Assembly: GCA_964405685.1 (NCBI GenBank)
Contig: CAYOOP010000003.1
Location: 124,001 to 188,000, forward strand
Length of the DNA stretch: 64,000 nucleotides
Direction of reading: 5' to 3'
Origin: CAYOOP01 sp964405685
GTDB taxonomy: Bacteria > Pseudomonadota > Alphaproteobacteria > Rickettsiales > SXRF01
Below, in pieces: positions 17,015-25,862 of the stretch (its first letter is position 1; each line of letters begins with the position of its first letter). A model generated the notes under the pieces. The model saw nothing but the letters and a program-made list of their open reading frames with translations. It made no database searches and had not been told where the DNA came from. The translations under genes were made by a program, and so were the position numbers.

Positions 17015-17153
17015 AGTAAAAAATCCAACTATATCAACTGGCTATTTTTGATTTAGATAGATGATTTATAGGCGGTTTTACAAACAGATACAAGTGATTA
17101 TATCGTAAAAGATCAGCCCTTTTATTTTAGAATCCACACACTATATAAGCTAG

Positions 17154-17852
17154 ATGATCACACTCTACCCCTACGAATCCCTCGGCACCGCGGACTATGG
17201 TTGGCTTAAACCCCATTACCATTTCAGCTTCGCGAGCTATCGCAACCCCGCGCGTACCGGGTTTGGCGATTTGCTGGTGGTGAATGATGACATCGTCGCC
17301 GCTAAAAAAGGCTTCGAGCCACACCCGCACCGTGACATGGAAATCATCACCTATGTCCGCGCCGGAAGCGTGACCCACCGCGACAGCATGGGCAATGAAG
17401 GTACGACACGCGCCGGCGATGTCCAAGTCATGTCCGCTGGCACCGGCGTTACCCACTCAGAATATAATTTGAGTGATGAGCCGCTCACGCTCTACCAAAT
17501 CTGGATCATCCCCGATAAAAAAGGTGTAGCCCCAAGCTGGGACGCGCGCGAATTTCCAAAAACGGAAGTGACGGGCGAATTCCCCGCACTCGTCTCCGGC
17601 ATGCCTGAACACCACACTTCCAACGCACTCCACATCAATCAAGACGCCGCGATTTATGGCGGTCGCCTCAAAGCAGGCACCACACTCACGCAACGCCTGA
17701 AACACAATGCCTATGTATTAATTTCCGCAGGCGAAGTAACTATTGACGGGCAAACAATGAAAAAAGGTGACGGTGCGGAAATCACCGGCCAGAAACACGT
17801 TGAGCTAAAAGCGTTAACAGACGCGGAAGTGCTGGTGATTGATGTGAAGTGA
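17154..17852 (+). CDS. Pirin family protein (YhhW/quercetinase-like)
   Basis: A 232-residue bicupin. The metal-site residues of the pirin/YhhW group are visible: GFEPHPHRDMEIITYV (two His), GSVTHRDSMGNEG, and GAGTGVTH-type SAGTGVTHSEYN (His and Glu). Some members have quercetin 2,3-dioxygenase activity; the physiological role here is unknown. The size matches the YhhW subgroup (about 230 residues). Its stop overlaps that of the convergent gene at 17853, so the two share their 3' ends. Confidence 0.88.
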   Translation: MITLYPYESLGTADYGWLKPHYHFSFASYRNPARTGFGDLLVVNDDIVAAKKGFEPHPHRDMEIITYVRAGSVTHRDSMGNEGTTRAGDVQVMSAGTGVTHSEYNLSDEPLTLYQIWIIPDKKGVAPSWDAREFPKTEVTGEFPALVSGMPEHHTSNALHINQDAAIYGGRLKAGTTLTQRLKHNAYVLISAGEVTIDGQTMKKGDGAEITGQKHVELKALTDAEVLVIDVK

Positions 17853-18509
17853 TCAAAGGCTGCGTTTGCCTGCTTCATCACCACGGCGTTCCAAATATTT
17901 CTGATGCTTGAGGCCCATTTCTTCTGCATTGGTTTCGCCAAGTTTGTGCTTTTCGACTTCTAGATTCAAACCTTCTGCGCCAATACGCTTGAGGAAACTA
18001 TTGGCATCAACAAGTACGCGTATATCACTTCTGTAGTTATCGAAAAGGTAGTATTTCCCATCATCTAAAAGTGAGTCGGTTGCTTCTTTATAATTACGTT
18101 TTGTTCCGCCAAATTCCATCCTGAGTTTTGTGAAAGGGTCGTGCCAGTCGCTTGAATTGCGATACCAGCTGTTGGGGGGCATATATATACCTAGCTCCAG
18201 ATTGCCTGCATGGTATCCCAAGGGAGTAACTTGGAGGTCTACGTCACAAGCTGTTCTTAATTTGCCTGCGTTTACGGTGATTCCTGTTCTGGTAATCGTA
18301 TTCGGTCGCGCATCCGTTTGTTGTAAGGCCGCTTGGATCTTTTCAGCAATTTGCTCACTCACTTCGGCGGTTAAGGGGCTGGTACAACGTAAATACCCCA
18401 TATCGCCTTCGCTAGGGCGACCGCGTTTGACATATTTGTTGATGAGCTTTGAAATACGGTTCGTTTCTACCATATAAAATCTCGCAAAATTGATGTACCA
18501 TTCTGGCAT
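17853..18509 (-). CDS. Protein of unknown function
   Basis: A 218-residue soluble protein (206 if the ATG at 18473 is used). There are no membrane segments. Features are a basic N-terminal stretch (ISKLINKYVKRGRPSEGDMG), a beta-rich middle (ELGIYMPPNSWYRN, KLRMEFGGTKRNYKE) and a charged tail (KYLERRGDEAGKRS). I recognise no family. It is slightly AT-richer than its neighbours. Overlaps the convergent pirin gene by its stop codon and is divergent from sucA. Confidence 0.55.
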   Translation of the reverse strand: MPEWYINFARFYMVETNRISKLINKYVKRGRPSEGDMGYLRCTSPLTAEVSEQIAEKIQAALQQTDARPNTITRTGITVNAGKLRTACDVDLQVTPLGYHAGNLELGIYMPPNSWYRNSSDWHDPFTKLRMEFGGTKRNYKEATDSLLDDGKYYLFDNYRSDIRVLVDANSFLKRIGAEGLNLEVEKHKLGETNAEEMGLKHQKYLERRGDEAGKRSL

Positions 18510-18628
18510 TCTATTGTTAATTTTTAATGAAGTACATAAGAGGTGGCGTCTACACCCAATCTTAAGCTTTTCTTGAAAGAATCAGTGGCTTGCGCTATAG
18601 GTTAGGTAACCCAACAATAGAGTCAACT

Positions 18629-21514
18629 ATGAACCCGTTTTTGTCGCCTGAGACATCTTCCCTCGCTGTTCAAAATGCTGCGTTTATTGAGGAGCTTTAC
18701 GAACGCTATTTGCAAAACCCTGCAAGTGTAGACGCCAGCTGGCAGGAAATGTTTCGCGATTCCGGAAAAGCGAGCAACGCCAAAATCGGCGCGAGCTGGG
18801 GCAGTATTAAGCCCAAAGTAATTGGTGCAGTGGATGCTGAAGCTACGACACCCAAAAAGAACCAGACCCCGCAACAAGTGCGGGGTGACAATGCCCAGAT
18901 AGAACAGTTCGCCCACGAAGCGATCCGCGCGATGATGATGGTGCGTGCTTACCGCGTGCGCGGGCATTTGATTGCGAATCTTGATCCGCTGGGGCTGGAG
19001 GTGAACGACTACCATCCTGAACTTGACCCCGCGCATTACGGTTTTACCGATGCTGACATGGACAAGGAAATTTTCCTTGATGGGTTGCTTGGCCTCAAAA
19101 AAGCTACGCTTCGCGAAATCCTCCGCATCTGCCGCGAAACTTATTGTGGCAACATCGGCGTGGAGTTCATGCATATTCAGCACCCCGAGCAGAAATCCTG
19201 GGTGCAAAAGCAATTTGAATCCACCCACGGCCGCGCTACATTTTCCGCCGAAGACAAAAAAGCGATTTTAAAAACGCTGGTGGAAGTGGAAGCGTTCGAA
19301 CAATTCCTGACCGTCAAATATCCGGGCACGAAACGCTTTTCGGTGCAGGGTGGTGATGCGATGGTGCCTGGCTTAGAGGCGGTGATGCGCACGGCGGCAT
19401 CGCGCGGTGTGAAGGAAATTATTTTCGGCATGCCGCACCGTGGACGCATGAACGTGCTGACCACTATTCTTGGCAAGCCTTATTCTGAACTCCTCTCCAT
19501 CTTCCACGGCAATATTGATTTCCCGGAATGGATGAATGCATCGGGGGATGTGAAATATCACCTTGGAACTTCATCAGATCGTGATTTTAATGGCAACAAA
19601 GTGCATCTGTCATTGCTTGCCAACCCTTCGCATTTGGAAGCCGTCAACCCAGTAGTAGCGGGCAAAGTGCGTGCGAAGCTTGATATCTTGGGCGACACAG
19701 AAGAGAAATCTTCCGTACTCGGCGTCATGCTCCACGGTGATGCGGCATTCTGTGGGCAAGGCTCTGTGGCTGAAGTGCTTTCGCTTTCGGAGCTGCGCGG
19801 CTATCGCACCGGCGGCACCGTGCACGTGATTGTGAACAACCAAATCGGGTTTACCACCAGCCCCAAATATTCGCGGTTTACGCCCTATCCTTCTGACATC
19901 GCAAAATCCGTACAGGCACCGATTTTTCACGTGAATGGGGATGATCCTGAAGCGGTTTATTTTGTGTGCAAACTCGCTGCTGAATTCCGCCAGATGTTTA
20001 AACGCGATGTCGTGGTCGACATTATTTGTTACCGCAAATTCGGCCATAATGAATCCGACGAGCCGATGTTTACCCAACCGATTATGTATCGTGCCATTGG
20101 CAAGAAAACGCCGCCCGCGCGCATTTACGCCAGCCAGTTGGTGAGTGAAGGCGTGGTGTCAGATGCAGAGGTAGAAAACCAATTTGCGGAGTTCAAAGCC
20201 TTTTTCGAAAAAGAATATGAAGCGGCGAAAAACTTCAAACCCAACAAGGCTGATTGGCTGGAAGGCCAGTGGAGCGGGTTTGAAAAACCCGAAGGTGAAC
20301 ATCCATCCGGTGATACGGGTGTCGATGAAAAATTGCTCAAAGAAGTAGGCAACGCCATCTCCAAAAATCCGGAAGGTGTGAAAGTCAATTCGAAGATTGT
20401 GCGGCAGCTTGAGGCCAAACATAAGATGATGGAAACCGGGCAAGGCATTGACTGGGCAACGGCGGAAGCGTTGGCCTATGGCACGCTTTTGAAACAAGGC
20501 TACGGTGTGCGTCTGTCGGGTCAGGACTGCGGCCGTGGAACATTCTCGCAGCGCCATAGCGTGCTGGTGGACCAAGACAGTGAACAGCGTTATGTGCCGC
20601 TGAACAATTTAGGTGGTGAGCAAAAACACTACGAAGTGATTGATTCGTCACTCTCCGAATATGCGATTCTCGGGTTTGAATATGGCTATTCGCTCGGCCA
20701 TCCGAATCATTTAACACTGTGGGAAGGTCAATTCGGTGACTTCGCCAACGGCGCGCAGGTGATTATTGATCAATTTATTGCCAGCGGCGAAATTAAATGG
20801 TTCCGCATGTCGGGCCTGGTGATGTTGCTACCGCATGGTTACGAAGGTCAGGGGCCAGAGCATTCGAGTGCGCGGCTGGAGCGTTATCTGCAGCTCTGCG
20901 CAGAAGATAATATGCAAGTGGCCAATTGCACCACGCCGGCAAATTACTTTCATATTCTCCGCCGTCAATGCGTACGCAAATTCCGGAAACCCCTTGTGAT
21001 GATGACGCCAAAATCACTCTTACGTCACAAGATGTGCGTGTCGTCACTCGCGGACTTTGCAAAAGGTACAAGCTTCAAACGCATCATCGGCGAACATGAG
21101 AAAATGGCGAATGACAAAGTCAAACGTGTGGTGATCACCAGTGGCAAAGTGTACTATGATTTGCTTGAAGCCCGCACAACCAAAGGCATTAGCGATGTTG
21201 CGATTGTTCGCATGGAGCAATACTATCCATTCCCCGCACGCGAGCTGAAGGCCGAGCTCAGCAAATATAAAAACGCTGAAATCATCTGGTGTCAGGAAGA
21301 GCCCAAAAACATGGGCGCGTGGAGTTTCGTTGCACCATTTATCGACGAAGTGCTCGAAGATACCGGCCATGCACGTGTTGCGTATGTAGGTCGTCCTGCC
21401 GCGGCATCACCTGCCGCCGGCTACCTTAAAATCCACGAAAAAGAACAAAAACAATTGGTGGAAGAGGCGCTGACCGTAGTGCAGAAAGCCGCGAAAAAAG
21501 CCGCGCGTGGTTAA
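18629..21514 (+). CDS. sucA: SucA, 2-oxoglutarate dehydrogenase E1
   Basis: A 961-residue thiamine-diphosphate enzyme that decarboxylates 2-oxoglutarate and succinylates the E2 lipoyl group. The start at MNPFLSPETSSL matches the family N-terminus (NAAFIEELYERYLQNP). Conserved blocks include MMMVRAYRVRGHLIANLDPL, FGMPHRGRMNVL, HLGTSSDRDFNG, HGDAAFCGQGSVAE, YRKFGHNESDEP and VMLLPHGYEGQGPEHSSARL. Residues about 77-88 (KNQTPQQVRGDN) lie in the linker after the E2-binding segment and are encoded by a palindromic repeat at 18861-18889. No sucB or lpd follows, which is unusual; the next gene overlaps the stop by 8 bp. Confidence 0.97.
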   Translation: MNPFLSPETSSLAVQNAAFIEELYERYLQNPASVDASWQEMFRDSGKASNAKIGASWGSIKPKVIGAVDAEATTPKKNQTPQQVRGDNAQIEQFAHEAIRAMMMVRAYRVRGHLIANLDPLGLEVNDYHPELDPAHYGFTDADMDKEIFLDGLLGLKKATLREILRICRETYCGNIGVEFMHIQHPEQKSWVQKQFESTHGRATFSAEDKKAILKTLVEVEAFEQFLTVKYPGTKRFSVQGGDAMVPGLEAVMRTAASRGVKEIIFGMPHRGRMNVLTTILGKPYSELLSIFHGNIDFPEWMNASGDVKYHLGTSSDRDFNGNKVHLSLLANPSHLEAVNPVVAGKVRAKLDILGDTEEKSSVLGVMLHGDAAFCGQGSVAEVLSLSELRGYRTGGTVHVIVNNQIGFTTSPKYSRFTPYPSDIAKSVQAPIFHVNGDDPEAVYFVCKLAAEFRQMFKRDVVVDIICYRKFGHNESDEPMFTQPIMYRAIGKKTPPARIYASQLVSEGVVSDAEVENQFAEFKAFFEKEYEAAKNFKPNKADWLEGQWSGFEKPEGEHPSGDTGVDEKLLKEVGNAISKNPEGVKVNSKIVRQLEAKHKMMETGQGIDWATAEALAYGTLLKQGYGVRLSGQDCGRGTFSQRHSVLVDQDSEQRYVPLNNLGGEQKHYEVIDSSLSEYAILGFEYGYSLGHPNHLTLWEGQFGDFANGAQVIIDQFIASGEIKWFRMSGLVMLLPHGYEGQGPEHSSARLERYLQLCAEDNMQVANCTTPANYFHILRRQCVRKFRKPLVMMTPKSLLRHKMCVSSLADFAKGTSFKRIIGEHEKMANDKVKRVVITSGKVYYDLLEARTTKGISDVAIVRMEQYYPFPARELKAELSKYKNAEIIWCQEEPKNMGAWSFVAPFIDEVLEDTGHARVAYVGRPAAASPAAGYLKIHEKEQKQLVEEALTVVQKAAKKAARG
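18861..18889. repeat. Single-hairpin palindromic repeat inside sucA, copy 5
   Basis: About 29 bp reading on the minus strand GTCACCCCGCACTTGTTGC then GGGGTCTGGT. This is the same plan as the ligA copies (GTCATCCCGG...CCGGGATCTGG). It is translated in frame as part of SucA in a variable linker. Confidence 0.75.
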
Positions 21515-22142
21515 CAGCCGCATATTGGGCCGCACGTTTGAATGTGTGTTCTTCTTCGGGTTTGCGCCGCTTGCGTTATGGCAACTCGGTTTTGCGCATC
21601 AACTCCTCATTATGCTGTGGGGCGCCTCTGCCTTTAGCCTCGTTTTTCTCAAAACCCACTACCACTATTCGTTTAAAACAGATTGGAATTGGAGTGCGGT
21701 GAATGCCGCAACTTTCAAACCCATCTTCTACCGTTTCCTCCTCGCGTGTGTGGGGTTGTTTGTATTCACCCTCGTGCTAGAACCTGCGCGCCTATTTTCC
21801 TTCGTGCGTGAAAAACCTCTGTGGTGGATGGTAGTGATGGTGCTCTACCCCATCCTCTCCGTCATCCCGCAGGAGCTCATCTACCGCACATTGTTTTTCA
21901 AACGCTATGCCATCATCTGCGGCGAGCGCATTGTGCTCGCAAGCGCGATCGCTTTTGGTTTAGCCCATAGTTTGCTTGGCAATGTCATCGCCGTTAGTTT
22001 TTGCGTCATCGGCGGATTTCTATTCGCTGGCACCTACCGCAAACATAAATCCCTGGCACTTGCATGCATCGAACACGCCCTCTACGGCTGTGCGATTTTT
22101 ACGATTGGATTAGGCTATTATTTTTACCACGGTCGCGCTTAG
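21507..22142 (+). CDS. CPBP (CAAX protease-like) intramembrane protein
   Basis: A 211-residue protein with 6-7 hydrophobic segments. The CPBP/Rce1 motifs are present in modified form: IPQELIYRTLFFKRY (motif 1, normally EExxxR), AFGLAHSLLGN (motif 2 His) and CIEHALYGCAIF (motif 3 His). The glutamine in place of the first Glu of motif 1 removes the residue that is the catalytic base in Rce1, so protease activity is uncertain; a PQE subgroup of the family exists. The GTG start overlaps the sucA stop by 8 bp, so it is probably co-transcribed with sucA. Confidence 0.75.
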   Translation: MVNSRILGRTFECVFFFGFAPLALWQLGFAHQLLIMLWGASAFSLVFLKTHYHYSFKTDWNWSAVNAATFKPIFYRFLLACVGLFVFTLVLEPARLFSFVREKPLWWMVVMVLYPILSVIPQELIYRTLFFKRYAIICGERIVLASAIAFGLAHSLLGNVIAVSFCVIGGFLFAGTYRKHKSLALACIEHALYGCAIFTIGLGYYFYHGRA

Positions 22143-22759
22143 GCGGCCATTACCGAATCGTCTTCAGTAATTTGAATCTTGGTATACGCACGGAAGAGCG
22201 ATTTCAGATCCGACGCTTTGCCTTTTGGGTCAAGCCACAGGTCAATCGCATCGCCATCCAACACCACCGGCATACGTTGGTGTATTTCAGCGAGCGAACC
22301 GGCGGAATCGGTCGTTAGAACAGAGCACGAAACAACGACCTTACCGGTTGCCTCATCTCTCCAGCGATCCCAAATCCCCGCGAATGCGAAGAGATCGACT
22401 TTCGATGGTGTGACGGCAAACGGAACTTTATTATGCAAATGCCATTCGTAAAATGCGGTGGCAGGAATCACGCAGCGGCGCGCTTCGAAGCTGGCTTTGA
22501 AACTGGGTTTAATGTCCACTGTTTCTGAACGGCAGTTATAGAGTTTCGCACCGACGCTTGGGTCAATTGCAAAACTTGGGATCAAACCGAATTTTGCGGT
22601 GCGCAGTTCGCGCTCGCCCGATTTGCGAGAGTGCACAATGGTTGGAACCATATCATTAGGTCGGAAAACCTGGCCGGGGGTGAAGGATTCTTCAAGGGTG
22701 GCACCGAAGGCTTTGGCAACGGCTTGCGGTTTGGCATTCACTACAAAACGACGGCACAT
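22139..22759 (-). CDS. SRAP family abasic-site protein (YedK/HMCES-like)
   Basis: A 206-residue SOS-response-associated peptidase domain protein. Cys2 of the start (MCRRFV) is the residue that forms a thiazolidine link with abasic sites in single-stranded DNA; also present are YNCRSET (NxRxE), RRCVIPATAFYEW and HQRMPVVL. The third residue is Arg, where Gly is usual (MCGR). It shields abasic sites at stalled forks. Overlaps the 3' end of the convergent CPBP gene by 4 bp; a 400-bp non-coding gap lies upstream. Confidence 0.92.
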   Translation of the reverse strand: MCRRFVVNAKPQAVAKAFGATLEESFTPGQVFRPNDMVPTIVHSRKSGERELRTAKFGLIPSFAIDPSVGAKLYNCRSETVDIKPSFKASFEARRCVIPATAFYEWHLHNKVPFAVTPSKVDLFAFAGIWDRWRDEATGKVVVSCSVLTTDSAGSLAEIHQRMPVVLDGDAIDLWLDPKGKASDLKSLFRAYTKIQITEDDSVMAA

Positions 22760-23159
22760 ACGCTTTGAATTCCTTACGTTTTCGGTTATTTTTATTTCCC
22801 TGCCTCATGGTTAAGAACCATAAGCAATCGTCATCATAAGAAGCTTTGACTCAATTGCAAGCACTAAAAAATCTTGTCCAATCGGAGCAAAAAAAGAGTA
22901 CGAAAAAAAGAAACAACACGTATGGTGCAAAAACCAAAACCGTGACACCATTGCAACGGTGGAAAAATTAATATAAGCACCCCATAAAAATCCTGTGCAA
23001 AAATTTTGGCTTTATCCGTGCTCAAAAAGAGTAAATAAATAGCTTACGCGCCGTTTGGGCTTTAATCATTTATCGTTGACACTAGGTATGCTTCCGGCTA
23101 CCACATTTGGATAGTGAAAACCCTCTTACCACACTAACTCTTGTGGGTACGCGCCAAAA
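22760..23159. other. 400-bp AT-rich intergenic region with a possible promoter
   Basis: The longest non-coding stretch in the window, between the SRAP gene (leftward) and the secretin gene (rightward). I see no credible ORF, tRNA or repeat copy. TTGACA at 23076-23081 could be a -35 box for the secretin operon, but no good -10 lies 16-18 bp downstream. A weak hairpin (TACCACA...TGTGGGTA) lies at about 23128-23150, just before the ATG at 23160, which lacks a clear Shine-Dalgarno and could limit its translation. Confidence 0.35.
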
Positions 23160-25097
23160 ATGACGACCAGAGCTTATTTGTTAATAGTGGCGCTCGTTTT
23201 CCCGTTGGTGAGCGGCTGCAAGGGGCTTGCCCCGAGGCCTTACGACATTAAGGATTATGCGCTTGCGGACAAGATGTTAGGCCTCACGCGCGAGGACTAT
23301 CGCACCCTTCCCCTGGTGGGTGAAAAAGGGGGGGGCACCGACGCTTCCGCAGTGGATACGAAAATTGCCAAAGGTCCCGTTGAGCCACCGATTCCGGATC
23401 TTGCTCCGATTCTTGCCGCACCTCCGGTGCCCAAAATAGGACAAACCAAACTAGTCACCATTGCGGTAACGGACGATGTTCCGCTTAAGGACGTATTGCT
23501 TGAGCTTTCGCGCGAAGCGGATGTGGATATGGAGGTGGATGCGAATATCGAAGGCGGCATCACCTTCCGCGCTACCCAGCGGCCGTTCAATGAAATCATC
23601 GAGCGCATCTCCGAGTTTGCGGGCTTGCGCTACTCCATGAAAAACGGCGTGCTGCGTGTGGAGAAGGATACGCCGTATGTAGAAATTTATACGCTCGATT
23701 TCTTGAACGTTGACCGTCAATCGACCAACTCGGTGAGCTTGAGCACGAGCGTGCTTTCCTCATCCACGGGGGGTGGCAGCAGTGGGGGCGGAAGTAGTAG
23801 CAGTAGCAGCAGTGGCGGCGGCAGTAGCGGCGGTGGAGGGTTAACCACCGGTTCTAGTACTAGCATTACGTCTTCGACCAACAGCGACTTCTGGCTTAAA
23901 TTTGAGGATGGTGTGAAGCAAATCATCGCTTACAGCCCGGCCATGCGTTCGTCCGAATACAGTGAACCGCAATCGCAATTGTCTCCCGATGCTGCCGCTG
24001 CTGCGGCTGGCGTTGCTGCAGCGGCTCCTGCTGCAACGGCTGCGAAAACAGGAGGCGCCGCAGGTGGTGCAGGGGCTCCAGCACCCACGACGGGCACGGA
24101 TGCTAAAGGAGGTGCGACAACCGGCAGTTCACAATACACCATCAACCGCCAGGCAGGTTCACTCACTGTGCTTGCCACCGAACGCCAACACCGTCTGATC
24201 AAAGAATTCATCAAACGCTTGGAATATAGCGCATCGGCCCAGGTGCTAATTGAAGCAAAAATTCTCGAAGTCACCCTAAATGATCAGTACCAAAGTGGTA
24301 TCGATTGGAACAAATTCGGCGGCACGGCGCTTTCTGGTGCGGCCAACTTCGGAGGCATTTCTCCCGGCTCAGGTTCCGCTTCGTTCGACTTCAAGAAAAA
24401 TACCATCACCGGTTTGAACATCGACCTCGACCTTGCAGTCAGTCTGATGCAGGAATTTGGTATCACGCGCACGCTTTCAAGCCCGCGCCTGCATGCGATG
24501 AACAACCAACAAGCCGTGCTCACCTTCGCAAGAAACGAAGTCTATTTTACCGTGTCCGTTGAAAAGCAAAACGTCACGACGACCGGCACAGCCGATACCA
24601 CCTATTCCATCAGCAGCACCATCAACACCGTGCCAATCGGGATCATTATGTCGCTCTTGCCATCCATCAACCGGGAAACGGGCGAAATTACCTTGAGCGT
24701 TCGCCCCACACTTTCACGCGTGGTGGACCGCGTGGTGGATCCGGGGCTTACCTTGGCGAAAGCGCTTAACGACTTAGACGTCGATGTTGAAAACCGCATT
24801 CCTGTGGTCGAAGTGCGCGAGCTCGATTCCATTTTGAAATTGAAAAGCGGCCAGGTGATGGTGATTGGCGGATTGATGGAAGATAAAAATATCAATAATG
24901 AAAGCGGCATCCCCGGTGCGCAAGAAGTGCCGGTGCTCGGCCACTTGTTTAAAGGTGAAGATCGCGAGCGCAGCACCTCTGAACTCGTCATCTTCATCCG
25001 CGCCACCATGATCGGTCAGGACGGCGGCGTTGAAAAACCCGATAAAGACCTCTACGATCGCTACACGCGCGATCCGCGCCCCTTATCCTTCGAGTAA
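23160..25097 (+). CDS. Secretin lipoprotein of MshL/PilN type
   Basis: A 645-residue secretin with a lipoprotein signal (ALVFPLVSGC). An STN/secretin N domain follows (about 100-180, PLKDVLLELSREADVDMEVD, RISEFAGLRYSMKNGVLRVE), then a Ser/Gly low-complexity linker (about 200-230) and an Ala-rich linker (about 277-320). The secretin core (about 350-625) has QVLIEAKILEVTLNDQYQSG, LSSPRLHAMNNQQAVL, VMVIGGLMEDKN and ELVIFIRATMIG. This layout fits type IVb/MSHA-like pilus or type II secretion channels rather than CpaC. It heads a three-gene operon with an ABC-2 permease and a helical-repeat protein, an unusual set of partners. Confidence 0.85.
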   Translation: MTTRAYLLIVALVFPLVSGCKGLAPRPYDIKDYALADKMLGLTREDYRTLPLVGEKGGGTDASAVDTKIAKGPVEPPIPDLAPILAAPPVPKIGQTKLVTIAVTDDVPLKDVLLELSREADVDMEVDANIEGGITFRATQRPFNEIIERISEFAGLRYSMKNGVLRVEKDTPYVEIYTLDFLNVDRQSTNSVSLSTSVLSSSTGGGSSGGGSSSSSSSGGGSSGGGGLTTGSSTSITSSTNSDFWLKFEDGVKQIIAYSPAMRSSEYSEPQSQLSPDAAAAAAGVAAAAPAATAAKTGGAAGGAGAPAPTTGTDAKGGATTGSSQYTINRQAGSLTVLATERQHRLIKEFIKRLEYSASAQVLIEAKILEVTLNDQYQSGIDWNKFGGTALSGAANFGGISPGSGSASFDFKKNTITGLNIDLDLAVSLMQEFGITRTLSSPRLHAMNNQQAVLTFARNEVYFTVSVEKQNVTTTGTADTTYSISSTINTVPIGIIMSLLPSINRETGEITLSVRPTLSRVVDRVVDPGLTLAKALNDLDVDVENRIPVVEVRELDSILKLKSGQVMVIGGLMEDKNINNESGIPGAQEVPVLGHLFKGEDRERSTSELVIFIRATMIGQDGGVEKPDKDLYDRYTRDPRPLSFE

Positions 25098-25100
25098 CCT

Positions 25101-25862
25101 ATGCACCTTAGCACCAATATCCGTTATATTCTGCTCTGCGCCCTGCGTGATCGCCTCTTTGTAGGGTTGATTGCCGGCATCATGCTTGCATGCTTAGTAG
25201 CGACCTTTTTTGGCAATGCCGCCTTTCTCGAAAACAAAGAGATGATGTTAACCATTGCCGCTTCCGTATCGCGATTCATCATCGTGGTTGGCACTATTGT
25301 GTTCATCTGTTTCCAAGTACGCTCGCATTTTGATAATAAAGAGCTCGATGTCATGCTCACGCGCCCCGTCACGCGTGATGCGGTCGTGCTTTCGTATATG
25401 CTCGGGTTCGGTTTTGTCGCGACACTGCTATGCATCCCGATCATCATTATCATCGCGCTCATTGAGCCCATGAACTGGCACGGGTTTGCGCTCTGGGCCA
25501 TCAGCCTCATTTTTGAAAGTTGGATTGTCGTCGCCATCTCGCTCTTTTGCGCCATGGTTTTAAAGAGTGCGGTGCTCTCGGTGATGTCGGCGCTCGGGTT
25601 TTACGTGCTCGCGCGGATGATGATTTTGTTCATCATGTCGTCGCAATATTTAGGTGGCGGCATCGGGATTATGCTGGGTAAGAAAATATTGAACGTCATC
25701 GCCGTCATCATGCCGCGGCTCGATTTCTTTGCGAAATCTGAGTGGCTAATTTACGGTATCAAAACGACGGATGCTTGGCAGTGGGTCTTCCTGCAATTGT
25801 TCATTTGCGTGCCCTTGCTACTGCTTGCCACTACGGTGGATTTTAGAAAGAAACAGTTTTAA
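25101..25862 (+). CDS. ABC-2 type transporter permease
   Basis: A 253-residue protein with about six membrane segments. After the first segment comes the pattern seen in ABC-2 permeases (FDNKELDVMLTRPVTRDAVV, in which the coupling loop names an R-P-x-x-R motif), then long hydrophobic stretches (LLCIPIIIIIALIE, IVVAISLFCAMVLKSAVLSV). No ATP-binding subunit is nearby, so its ATPase must be elsewhere. Lies 4 bp after the secretin gene and overlaps the start of the next gene by one base, so the three are surely co-translated. Substrate unknown. Confidence 0.7.
   Translation: MHLSTNIRYILLCALRDRLFVGLIAGIMLACLVATFFGNAAFLENKEMMLTIAASVSRFIIVVGTIVFICFQVRSHFDNKELDVMLTRPVTRDAVVLSYMLGFGFVATLLCIPIIIIIALIEPMNWHGFALWAISLIFESWIVVAISLFCAMVLKSAVLSVMSALGFYVLARMMILFIMSSQYLGGGIGIMLGKKILNVIAVIMPRLDFFAKSEWLIYGIKTTDAWQWVFLQLFICVPLLLLATTVDFRKKQF

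Noticed and set aside
23076..23105. TTGACACTAGGTATGCTTCC followed by GGCT resembles the E. coli lac promoter region, raising the idea of vector sequence
   Set aside because: The match is short and broken, the surrounding sequence is native in style and continues into an operon with matching codon use; treated as coincidence.
23760..23860. Ser/Gly codon-rich tract in the secretin gene considered as a DNA tandem repeat or phase-variable locus
   Set aside because: The codons are mixed and the unit is not a regular multiple, so it is better explained as a low-complexity protein linker.
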